64,000 nucleotides of DNA from Coccinella septempunctata (taxonomy: Eukaryota; Arthropoda; Insecta; Coleoptera; Coccinellidae), in NCBI RefSeq assembly GCF_907165205.1, contig NC_058197.1, positions 16,298,266 to 16,362,265 on the forward strand, given 5' to 3'. Within the stretch, counting starts at the first letter, position 1, and every line of letters starts with the position of its first letter. The notes beneath the pieces are model-generated. The model was given only the letters and a program-made list of their open reading frames with translations, searched no databases and was not told the origin of the DNA. Position numbers and translations under genes: made by a program. Below, one piece after another: positions 23,150 through 33,212 of the stretch.

Positions 23150-23602
23150 GAAATACGATTTTTTCGAGGGAAATAGAAGAAAATATGGATGAAACCTGAG
23201 ATGTAACCACCAGATGAAAGCTTCATCTGGTGGTCTCCAAACACATTTAGTATTGCACTGGTTATTATCTTTGTGCACTATATACTGGTATTTAAGAGAA
23301 AGAGCTACTATACTATACTTACATGCATATATAAATTTTGCATTAATATACCTTATTCATTAGCATTTTTTTATATATGATCCTACACCATTCAAGATCA
23401 GGAAACCAAATAATCAAATGCGAATTCAATAACTTCAAATTTATTATTTTGTTTCAGAAGAAATAACATTTTCATTGGCGTCCATATTTTTAACAAAGAC
23501 TCTGTTTATAAAATCTACATAATGTATAAATGCGTACACAAAAGAAAAGTTGCATACTTGTAACGAACATAGTACGGTAAGACATCACACATCTCCACAT
23601 AA
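23150..23602. other. Convergent 3' region of HINT3 and MINDY3
   Basis: AT-rich untranslated sequence. AATAAA on the minus strand at 23440-23445 could serve MINDY3. A short perfect hairpin around 23208-23234 (CCACCAGATGAAAGC / GCTTCATCTGGTGG) lies just past the HINT3 stop. Confidence 0.5.
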
Positions 23603-25617
23603 TCAATTCAACGAAGGCATTACATTTTTCTCCCAGCTAACCTCGATGTTCGGCCATTTAGTTTGTAAAACCGTCAAAACTGGATTGGACTCGCAAATTG
23701 ATTTCAGGTCCATCTCGAGCAGAATGGCAGAACCAATTTGATATTTTACCTAAAAAACAACTCGTAAGACTAGGAAAAGTAGCTGAAGATTAAAGCTCTA
23801 GCTGGCATTCGTTACTCACCGCGCCATTTACATTGCTACTTGCTAATCCATTATAATGCACCAATCTGAACATATCTGGTGTAGATGTCTCTTCCTTGGG
23901 AAAAAATTCTTCCATAAAAGCATTCAATAGGATGATACCAAGGCTTTCCGAGTCCAACTTCCTTCTCATTATATCCACACTGAAACCAAATTTTCATTGA
24001 GTAAAACGTCACCAAAATGGATATTAAAAGAGAGAAAATAATTCGGCTTTCAATAAGACCACACACTAGATTAGGCAACATTCGATAAATTGTTATTTTA
24101 CAGTCGATAGAAAAGCAGTCTAAATACAAGCAGCTATTTCTTACTCACTATTCCTGTTCACTACAAAGTCCTAGCGTTTCTAGAATGTTCCCTAAATATT
24201 TAGAATCAATGAAATTGTTCCCGTCTGGATCGTTACTCTTAAATACTCTTCTAGCCTCCTCACTCTTTGTTTCCGGACTGACCAGCCTAAATTCATCACT
24301 GAATAAAACTGAAAAGATATTCATCAAGATATATCGAAGTAATATTTTGTTCAACATGCTATTTGGGGGATTCAAAATACCTGTGAGGTGAGTGTCGGAA
24401 CCAACCACCCATACGGGATTTTTTGGGTTTTTGTAGAAGGATCCGACAGTGCAAAACCGTAAATGTTCCATTAGCGTTATGAAGCCTATAGTACCTTGTT
24501 CAGCGATACCTTTGAGTCCTTAAAAAATTAAGTTAATTTAAGTTAGTGAAGTGTTTGATTTTGATTCTATATTTCAACAAGAGGAAAACTTACTTAAACC
24601 CCCAACATCTTGTTCGTTGTCCCAAACGTAGGTGGTGGCTCGTCCTGTTATCATCAAATTGATTAGACTTTGACTTCCATAGCCATAAGTCTCATCAATT
24701 AGTGGATCTGTAGATTCTGACTCGATTTTGACTTGTTCTACACCCTTAAAATGAATATATCAAGAATAAAAAACTTCGGGACAAGAATTGTTTCACTCAC
24801 TTTCGTAAATATCACAGAATAAAGGAATAGGAGAATCCCGAATTGAGATTTAATGCTGCCGATATTCTCTATGAAATGCCTTCTCACATCCTCGATGCTT
24901 TCATACGTCACAACTTTTAATTTCTCGTGAAATTCTGAGGGGGTGTTTATGTTGTGGTAGAAATAACGACCATCATTTTTCTGTTCCAGAATATCACATT
25001 TTGCCTCATTTTCCTTGCTACTTTTTACCGCGTCATGGTTCAAGCATACCAAATGATATTTTTGTGTTTTACACTGTTCGAGAATCTCTATCAGAGCATC
25101 TATCAATTTACTGCTTACAATCTCCGAATTGACCTACAACAGTTTTTAATGGACGCAATGGAATTTGCCATTGTTGAATGAACACTCTTACCGAATACAA
25201 CTAGACAAATGTAAAAATCAATATTAGAATATTTACCCTGTCCCTAAACGTTAAGTCTCTGTATTCTAGCAAAAAATTCTTTAAAATGAACCCTTGAACA
25301 GGTGCTAGTATTGCACATGGTCCACCACTAATTTGTTCTAAAGCACTTGGTTCATTTTCGCTGAAGTGGAATCCTGGAAATAATGAAGTTCTGTGAAGAT
25401 TGAGGATGAGTTAAAGATTATTCATCATTGCCTTGACTAATGGAAATCCGTTTTGATAATATACTAAACCGAATTTCTTCAAATGTGCGAAATATCATTT
25501 GATTATCATACCTTGAGACCATCTTTTGAATATATCTGGTTTGACTTCGTTTCCCCATAATAAATGCTTTATTCCAAGTAGTTCTTGCTCAATTGCAGTC
25601 GGCAATATTTCTGCCAT
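23603..25617 (-). CDS. MINDY3: K48-specific deubiquitinase MINDY3
   Basis: Eight exons give 443 residues, almost the vertebrate length (445): 25512-25617, 25237-25373, 24801-25133, 24594-24744, 24381-24518, 24149-24308, 23820-23979 and 23603-23749. The catalytic cysteine is Cys55 in LEQISGGPCAILAPVQGF. The catalytic histidine is in WVVGSDTHLTVLF. Other family blocks are RWSQGFHFSENEPSALEQ, YGYGSQSLINLMITGRAT, LKGIAEQGTIGFITLMEHLR, EEARRVFKSNDPDGNNFI (EF-hand-like insert) and FRLVHYNGLASSN. MINDY enzymes trim long K48-linked ubiquitin chains. All junctions are GT-AG and in phase. Confidence 0.95.
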
Positions 25618-26899
25618 TTCAATAATTTCACTATTTTCACTAATTTCAAAATATAACGTAAAATCTTATTCTAAAATCTTGAGGTTAGAGTAAATGACAT
25701 CAGAGGTTTCATTTGTGGTTTCGAGGAAAATTATCACAATACTGACAATGGATTAAATTTTACGGATGAAAAAAATTAAGAAACATATGTCTTTCACTCT
25801 GACGGATTTTATGATGAAAAATACAACACATTGTTGGAATATCTCAATAATAACTGTTTTTTATATTCATATTTGGAAGCTGAGTTCATCCACCATTTTT
25901 CAATACAAAAAATAATGTGCAATGATATTCAACGTGTAACTAATTTGGTTTTCGATTTAATATTGTGTGTTATTGATCAACATATGAATAAGAAACCAAA
26001 TACTTTTCAAAAATAAAACCTGCATAATGAAGAAATAAATATCACCAATCTTAAATTTATTTGAGCGCATCCACCAATTTAGAAGATTTACTTAAAATAT
26101 TCTGGACTATTTCTACCGCACTCCTAAAAAGTTTTCGTGATATCTATTATCAAAACGATAATCTTTTCCCCTCATTTCGTGTTAGCTATTACAACACAAC
26201 AAATAAATGATTAGATAAATATATATTAAAAAACCTCTTCTTAGCTAATATTGAAATATTTTCATAGTGGCCTGTTTTTCTTCGAGAAAAATTATATCTA
26301 CAATCGCAAAAAATAAATCTCGAATTCAAGCATTGAATTTTTTTCAGTCCATAACCAAAAGGAACTTTTAATCGATTTATCATCACATTGAAACATTTTT
26401 CCTACCGCAGTTAATCATGGGCTAGTGTCGTAGCTCATGCTCGTATTATTTCTTGCTGTAATTCTTTCGAAGTGAAACATTTTTCGGTACAAGAACGCAG
26501 TGATTATAAAGTAATTTCCCCGGTTTTGGTGCTGAAATTGGAACGAAATCTCCAAAAGCAATATAATTGATGGAATCCTTCATATATTGAACTAGTTTGC
26601 GTAAGGAAACAGGACAAAAATGAATTATTGTCGATAAATTACGACCATTCGAATCTTGCTTTAAATATTGCTGTTCAATAATACAACTGAGTGAAAGAGA
26701 ACGTTTATTTATTGATAGGTTTTGTGTTTCGTAGCAACTTTTTAGGACCACTGTGTTGTTGTGTTTTGACTGTTTGGTGTTGATTTGAATTCAAACAACT
26801 GCGAGAATGTCTTAGTGTAGACAAAATTGGAATGTATCATACATGAAAAATAGGATGAAGGAATAAATTATACTGCATACAGAAAGGGTGACGAAAAAA
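25618..26899. other. Gap between MINDY3 and the BTB locus
   Basis: About 1.3 kb. It should contain the MINDY3 promoter at its left end and the promoter of the helix-turn-helix first exon at its right end. I see no gene, strong repeat or RNA gene. Confidence 0.45.
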
Positions 26900-27233
26900 A
26901 TGGCATCAAAAGAGACTCCCAGTAATAATACTACGAAGGTTGTGAAAATCAGAACGAACTATGATGCTGATTTCAAGAACGTTGTTGTTAAATATGCAAT
27001 GCAAACAAGCAATAAGGCTGCCAGTGATCACTTTGGAATTAATGAATCTAATGTTAGAAGATGGAAGAGACTGAGCCTCAAAGCTGAGCTTCTCGAGAAC
27101 ACTATTGGGAGAAGGACGTTGGCTAAGAAGACTAGAGTACGAAGGAAAACTTCAGGCAGATCGAGGAAAAGAAGAAAGAAGACTTCTCCAGGAACCCCTT
27201 TGGGTGAACATCAAGAGAATTCAAGTGATATAG
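26900..27233 (+). CDS. Alternative first coding exon: pogo/Brinker-type helix-turn-helix
   Basis: The exon starts at ATG 26900 (MASKETPSNN) and runs 111 codons plus one base to a donor G|GTATGT at 27233. Residues about 20-57 (YDADFKNVVVKYAMQTSN, AASDHFGINESNVRRWKR) form a homeodomain-like helix-turn-helix of the kind found in Brinker, POGK and CENP-B/pogo transposase N-termini. A very basic segment (about 70-97, RKTSGRSRKRRKKT) follows, a likely nuclear localisation or DNA-backbone contact. The exon alone would read only 13 codons past the donor before a stop, so it is not a complete protein. Its phase fits the shared BTB exon at 33213 exactly. Spliced together, the protein would be 828 residues. 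Alternatively it could be a separate truncated gene. Confidence 0.7.
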
Positions 27234-28586
27234 GTATGTATTCAATGGAAAATATTCAAGCCATCAATTCATAGGGAAACTGGTTCATCAGTTTTGCATG
27301 CATTTTGAGCTATGCCATATTTAAAGCAATGTTTCTTCAAAACCTCGATTATCAGGGTATATTTTTGCAAAATTTCAAAATTTGATTAATTTTCAATTTC
27401 TCTCTTCTATGTTCAACCTGAAGAGTGCTCTGCATGCTCCTCAATTAGTTTTTCTCAAGTTGGCAGAACTTAAAGGTGATGGGACCTGACCATAGACATA
27501 ATTTGCATTTAAAATTTATCCATTTATGTTATATTCAGTAATAATTCTCTCAATGCAACACTCATATTCAATTTTAATTGGGGCAAGTTATTTATCTACA
27601 ATTTATCTTCTATTAGTGTTAATCTGTCGTTTCAAGTACTTCCCTCGGAATCATTCAAGTGAATAGCGGCAACATCGCTTCCATATCTACGCTTCCAACG
27701 ATTTTTCTCCATGGGACAGTTGACAGAATTAGTGGTTTGTTTTTGTTGTTTCTGTTCGAATCTACATAACAAAATTGTTTAAGTGTGTGAGCTGTGAGTG
27801 TTAAAGTGTATGAAATGTTTATACATTCGTCAATCGTGTCTATACTGTCTATTGCTTTTGGAAATATAACCATACGTTGAACATACTGTGGGTGTACCTG
27901 GGTATCGAGTATGTAATAAACCCTTTTCAATTTAACCCTTGAAGTCGGATGAAGATTTTCTCTGTCTTCACCGACTTTTTGCTACTCTTCCGCATAGTTT
28001 CGTTTTGAGGTTATTATTGACATTTTAGGCCACCATTGTGTTCTTTAATGTAAGCCGCGGTTGCCAGACGATCATAATTTTCCTTTGAAAGTTGGAAAAC
28101 TTCCTTGATATAGTTTTGCTTCATTTTTATCATAAATAAGTAAATTGTGATTGTGTTGCATTCATATATATTTGCAGCTTGTTGGTTATTGAATACTTAC
28201 ATGGGAAACAAAGTGAAAATGGGTTATTGTGTAGAGGTGGTTGGCGAACATGAGGAAATATGGCGGGAATTTGAATTTTGCCAGTGGCGTAGGTCAGGGG
28301 GGATCTGAGGGTTTGTGAATGAATATCAGGTTGCTCACAATATTGAACTCTTCATGGTTAATGAAATGTGAATGCTTCCTTAGCGTACTTGACCAAGACT
28401 ATATCTCGGAGGATTTCCAATCAAGCGAATTTCTGAAAAATTGAAAGATTTACCCTATTATCTTAGTATTGGTGGCGTCCGTCCTCAGTCTTCATGAAAT
28501 ATCTCTCGAAACACAGCCTAACGTGTGTCCTTCACTGCGTAGCAACGTGAACCCCGAAGATCCCCGTTGATTAAAAGACACCCAAC
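27234..28586. other. Intron or promoter region between alternative first exons
   Basis: No coding exon recognised. It probably holds the promoter of the THAP first exon near its right end. A lone transposon-end-like CAGTGGCGTAGG lies near 28.28 kb. Confidence 0.4.
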
Positions 28587-28992
28587 ATGCCGGACCGATG
28601 CAGCATACCAGAATGTCGCGCGATATCGAACAGGATAAACGGCAAACTGTCCATGTTCCGCCTGCCGAAGGATGCAGCCCTTAGGGCCAAATGGCTGAAG
28701 AGCATGGGCAAGAAGGACTGGAACCCCGCCGAGAAGGCTGTGATATGTGAGAGGCACTTCGAGCCCTCCTGCATCTCGAAGAAGGTCGGAGAGGACGGCT
28801 CCTTGGAGCAGAACGGCAGGAGGTGGAAGTCGAAGATAACCCTGGGATCCTTGCCCACCATCCTGGTGCCACCGGGCACTCCCGCGTTGCCGGTCCAAGA
28901 AAGGGTTAGGCGGAGGAGGAGGGGGAAGAATAAGAAGCTGTTGGAGGGTAGGAGGAGGAGGGGGAGGAAGAAGAAGAACGTGGATGATTTAG
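28587..28992 (+). CDS. Alternative first coding exon: THAP zinc finger
   Basis: The exon starts at ATG 28587 (MPDRCSIPECRAISN) and runs 135 codons plus one base to a donor G|GTATGT. A full THAP finger is present at about residues 5-75: CSIPEC gives the first two cysteines, RLPKDAALRAKWLKSM holds the conserved Pro and Trp, and AVICERHFEPSC gives the C-x2-H pair. A LPTILVP segment matches the AVPTIF-like box that closes THAP domains. A long Arg/Lys/Gly tract follows (about 105-130). The base composition is GC-rich compared with surroundings. The donor is the same phase and sequence (TAGGTATGTA) as that of the helix-turn-helix exon. Joined to the shared BTB exons it encodes 852 residues. Confidence 0.78.
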
Positions 28993-29619
28993 GTATGTAG
29001 ATTGGGGGTGGACGGTGGAGTTTACTGGTTTTCATTCTGTTTTTTCTGCTCCGAAAGAGGTAGTAGTGGAGGTTTGCAAGGTTGTGTAGGATACACTGAA
29101 CTAAATTGACTAACGACTAAGATATTTTCATGGAAGAGCTCTTGTAGGCGAATATTTAAGTAAAAACCCCCTGGTATACTCAATATTACCTCTAGTTCTC
29201 CCAGAATTTCTGGTGGGAGGTCTACGTCTAATCACCCTATACATAGTTAGTGAAAAATTCACACCTTCGGTGTTTATTGTTTTGTAGAAGGACTGGTCAG
29301 TTTTAATTTTCAATTACTCAACTGTTCATCTATAATTGGGGAGTTTGTCGAGCACCCTTTGAAGTGTGGAGGGTGGTTGAATTTCTTCAAATATCAACCC
29401 TAACTTTATGTGCCAGAGATAGATAGATCTTCCGTAGCTGAGGATAGATTGAACCTTGATGGGAATTTTTACAAACTCTTTTTTCTTTATGCCACTCACA
29501 ATAGAAACTCCTTTCTTTCACCATTTTTCAGATTCGGCCATTTTAAGTTTTCGTTATGAGCTATGCCAACCCTGGAAAAACAAAATTCCATTCAGAATAT
29601 CAAGTTAACTCTATGACAC

Positions 29620-30690
29620 TTCACATCTGTGGATCTTGTGGATCAAATATTCATTAGATAGCGTCGAATTTAATTTAAACTTTATTCCAAAATTCATTTC
29701 AGTCGATAAAACCGTTTGTGAGATAGAACTAAAAATAACATAATTTTAATGGTTTTTCAACAGCAACTAACAAAAGTTAGAAATCGTTGCTAGATTCGGT
29801 AGGTATAAGAAGTATCTGCCCACATTTAAAAAAAAAAGTGTTTATTCCCCATATTTTCTCGCCGTTTTCGAATTGTTTCGATGTTCACAAATAAAAAATT
29901 TCTGCGAAATTTGAAAAATTGGGCTGGATGCAACTCTGTTGAAAACATCCACAGAATTGTACATGACACACCACAGATGTGTTGTGTCATAGATTCAACT
30001 AGTCTATAGCCATAGACATATATACATGTCTCTATGTCTATAGCATAGACATAGTCTCTATGTCTATGGTCTATAGACATAGAGTCTATGAGCTAGTCAT
30101 TGTTTTCTTTGTTTGTTGGAAAGAAGAAGAACGTTGACGTTCTGAGAAAATTTCATTTGTGACATGAATCTATGGATTCTTCAAACAGAGTTGCACTAGG
30201 CCCAATTACCCAAACCTTCAAAATTCAGGTATTTTTTAATGTCAAATTATTCGAAAATGGCGAATTATACCTGAAAATATAAGGAATACTTTTATTTTAC
30301 GAAACGTTAAAATATTCATTAAATAGCGTCCAACTTAATTTAAAGAGTTGGGTTCTTTGAATTTTTGGTATTTTTATGGCACGTGATGGTCATAATGAGA
30401 AAACTGGAAGACGTGGGTGATATCTTGTGTTCGATAAAGATTAATCGAATAAATGAGAAACTATATTCCGAAATTCATGTCATTCGATAAAACCGTTTGT
30501 GAGATAAAACTAAAAATATCATTTTTTTATGGTTTTTCAACAGCCTGTATCTTTTAAACCTAGCTGATTTGGGAAAAATGGCAAAGGAAAAAAGTGTTTC
30601 TTTTGACCTCAAGAATCTACTGTTAAAATGTTTGAACGAGTCAAAGACTCGCCCTTTATGCTCTATACAGGGTGGAATTTCAAAGGCCAA
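29620..30690 (+). repeat. Dispersed repeat family, copy A (nearly full)
   Basis: This stretch is repeated in reverse at about 49.50-50.40 kb and partly at 46.57-47.39, 47.64-47.97 and 56.40-56.71 kb. Shared landmarks include GATAAAACCGTTTGTGAGAT, GAAAACTGGAAGACGTGGGT and TTTTGACCTCAAGAATCTAC. It is non-coding and contains the foldback element at 29918-30206. It ends near CTCTATACAGGGTGG, which resembles known insect transposon ends. I read it as a decayed non-autonomous mobile element. Confidence 0.65.
29918..30206. mobile_element. Foldback element with CATAGAC-rich core
   Basis: Terminal inverted repeats of about 45 bases: AATTGGGCTGGATGCAACTC at the left pairs with GAGTTGCACTAGGCCCAATT at the right. 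The centre is made of alternating CATAGAC and GTCTATG words. Close relatives lie at 46650-47034 and 49919-50178. It is non-coding. Confidence 0.65.
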
Positions 30691-31301
30691 GCTACTGCTT
30701 TAATAAAAGTGAAAGGAATATCATCGACCCCAAAATACATAACAAAAGTTCTACCCATTTCTGGCAAGAAAAGTTAGGGTTGCCATTTAAAAACACTTTA
30801 CCACCCTCCACCCCCCCGTAACTCAAAAATACCCCAGTATGGGCACTTTTGCCTCGTCTTCAGCTAACGCCCTGTACACCGAATGCGCCATTTCATTCTC
30901 AAAAACGAAACTTTCGTGAGCCCGAAAGTCTGTCGCGCTTTCAAAACTCTCGTTTATCTCTGGTCAAGCTGGAATCGTGACAACCTTGATGACTAATCGT
31001 CGAGTGTTGTCGAGTCGACGTTTCCGACTACCTGAACGCCGCCATGTTGTTATGAGGGAGACGGAAGACGCCTTTCGTAACCGGGCAGCGATTCGCATAG
31101 GTGGCAGTCTGCCTAAATTTGCGAAAATCGATGGTAGCCAAGTGATTTGTGCCCCGCTTTCGGTGCCGACAACGATTTATTTCGATATTTGGAGGGTTTC
31201 GTCGATAATCCAGCAGTGGCAGCGCTTCGAGTTGGACGTCTAGAGACGGAGTACGAAACGTTCCTCAGGAATTCACTGAAAAGTTGTCTGCCTGCGAAAA
31301 G

Positions 31302-31767
31302 ATGCCTTATTGCTTCATTTGCAAAGGGGTTGGGGACCTGGTGTCCTTCACCACGTACAACTACGAGAAATGCCAGAGGATGTGCCAGTTCAGGAGGGCG
31401 AAGGGTTTCAAGTACGCGGACTTGGAAGTGCCCAACAAGGCCGAGGGACGTTACCACCCGAGCTGCTACAGGAAGTTCGTGGTGCTGAAGGATAAGTACA
31501 GGAAGGAGTACGAGAAGATGTTCAATGTGCCCCCGAAGGATGGCACACGACGGAAGACCTGCCTGTTCTGCGGCAAGGGGCAGTCCGTGCTGCCCCTGAC
31601 CGCCTGCACGAGGAAAATGAGGGATGCCACCAAGAAACAGGCGGAGATCTTGAGCGACAACTATCTCTTGAAGAAGCTGGACGAGACGCCCTACTTGGAG
31701 TACCATTTCGACTGCAAGACGCACTTTGAAGAGAAGTGCCGGCGGTTTATCGGGTTGCAGGACGATT
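31302..31767 (+). CDS. Alternative first coding exon: double CxxC..HxxC zinc-binding module
   Basis: The exon starts at ATG 31302 (MPYCFICKGVGDL) and runs 155 codons plus one base to a donor T|GTGAGT at 31767; a weaker donor G|GTAAAA lies at 31782, also in phase. Two similar modules each have CxxC followed about 50-60 residues later by YHxxC: CFICKG with YHPSCYRKF, and CLFCGKG with YHFDCKTHFEEKC. This CxxC..YHxxCyxxF pattern is known to me from many uncharacterised, often transposon-linked animal proteins and is presumably zinc-binding; its exact role is unknown. The exon is GC-rich, as is the THAP exon. It ends in the same phase as the other two first exons. Joined to the BTB exons it encodes 872 residues. 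An upstream in-frame TTG at 31284 is less likely as a start. Confidence 0.7.
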
Positions 31768-31880
31768 GTGAGTTTAGCGGTAAAAAAATGCGTAATTTTT
31801 CAGTCGAAATCCACGGTAATTATTGGAATCGATTCAAAATACCCGCGCTGGGAGGTATCGGTTTCGTCATACGTTCGTAG

Positions 31881-33180
31881 CACTCTCATTGGTTTACAGA
31901 AATTCAATTGACGTTCCTTCATCTGTCATTGTCAGTGTAGCACAGAATTAGATCAATTTCCTCTGTGGTTTTCTTCAGGAAGTAACAATTTCTGATTTGT
32001 ATTAACCCTTCAAGGTGTAATAAATGTTTGGGGCATTCAAATAATCCTTTCATGGGATGAAAGGGATTTTTCTTCACATTTTTCTCCCTCTGGGTGCTAG
32101 GTTATGTCCTCTGTTTACTGGCAAACCTTGCTTGTAATCCGATGAACAGCACCTCTGCCTTGTTTCGGTCTTCTCATAATTTTGAAGCACTCTCATTGGT
32201 TTACAGAAATACAAGCAAGGTATCATCATCTGTCATTGTCAGTATAGCACAGAATTTGATCAATTTCCTCTGTAATTTTCTTCAGGAAATTTTTTCCCAA
32301 GAAACAATGTTCAATTTCTGGCTTGTTTTAACTACATGAGGCCACTAAGACATGATAAATGTTAGGGGCATTTATATGATCTTTTTATGGGGTGAAAGGG
32401 ATTTTTCCCTCGCATTTTTCCCTTCTGGGGATAGGTAATGTCCTCCGTTTATGGGCAAACCTTGCTCAGAGTCCAGTGACAACCATCTCAGGTCTTGTTT
32501 CATATTTCACCAATGTTTCGTTATCCTCATAACTTTGAAGTACTCTCATTGGTTTACAGAAATACAAGTGAAGTTTTTTCATCTATCATTACTAGTATAG
32601 CAAAGAATTAGATCAATTTCCTCTGTAGTTTTCTTCGGGAAATTTTTTCCCAAGTAACAATGTTCAATTTCTGGCTTTTTTTAACTGCATGAAGCCATCA
32701 AGGCATGATAAATGTTAGGAGCATTTAAATAATCTTTTTATGGGGTGAAAGGGATTTTCCTTCACATTTTCCCCTTTCTGGGGGGTAGGTAATGTCCTCT
32801 GTTTACTGGCAAACCTTGCTCAGAGACCAGTGACAACCACCTCAGCTCTTGTTTCATATTTTATGCCGTTCCACCAATGTTTCGTTATCCTCATAACTTT
32901 GAAGCACTCCCATTGGTTTACAGAAATACGAGTGAAGTTCTTTAAGCTGTCATTGCCAGTATAGCATAGAATTTGATAAATTTCCCCTGTATTTTTCTTC
33001 AGGAAAAGTAACAACGTTCAATTTCTGGCTTATTTTAACTACATGATGCCTTAAAGGCGTGATAAATGTTTGGGACATTCAAATGATCCCTTCACGGGTT
33101 GAAAGGGATGTTCCTTGATATCCTTTCACCTCCGTGGGATGAGTAAAGTCCCCCTGGTCCTCAGGCAAACCTTGCTTGCA
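31881..33180 (+). repeat. Fourfold tandem repeat ending at the shared BTB acceptor
   Basis: Four diverged direct copies begin at ACTCTCATTGGTTTACAG-like words near 31881, 32188, 32541 and 32905, with spacings of 307, 353 and 364 bases. Each copy runs through TAGCACAGAATTAGATCAAT, a GGGATGAAAGGGAT-like stretch, and ends in GGCAAACCTTGCT. The last copy ends about 30 bases before the acceptor at 33212. The duplicated segment thus includes the region just upstream of the shared splice acceptor. Confidence 0.75.
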
Positions 33181-33212
33181 GCCCACTGACCACCACCTCC
33201 TTCTCGTTACAG

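Larger units (their letters stand above)
28993..31301. other. Intron or promoter region with dispersed repeats
   Basis: It contains a large dispersed repeat (about 29.62-30.69 kb, with a foldback core) and, at its right end (about 30.88-31.30 kb), CpG-richer sequence that probably includes the promoter and 5' leader of the zinc-module first exon. No other coding exon was recognised. Confidence 0.45.

Noticed and set aside
26446..26751. Minus-strand open frame of 101 codons upstream of the helix-turn-helix exon
   Set aside because: No family resemblance, no supporting splice signals, AT-rich composition and a position in a likely promoter; probably chance.
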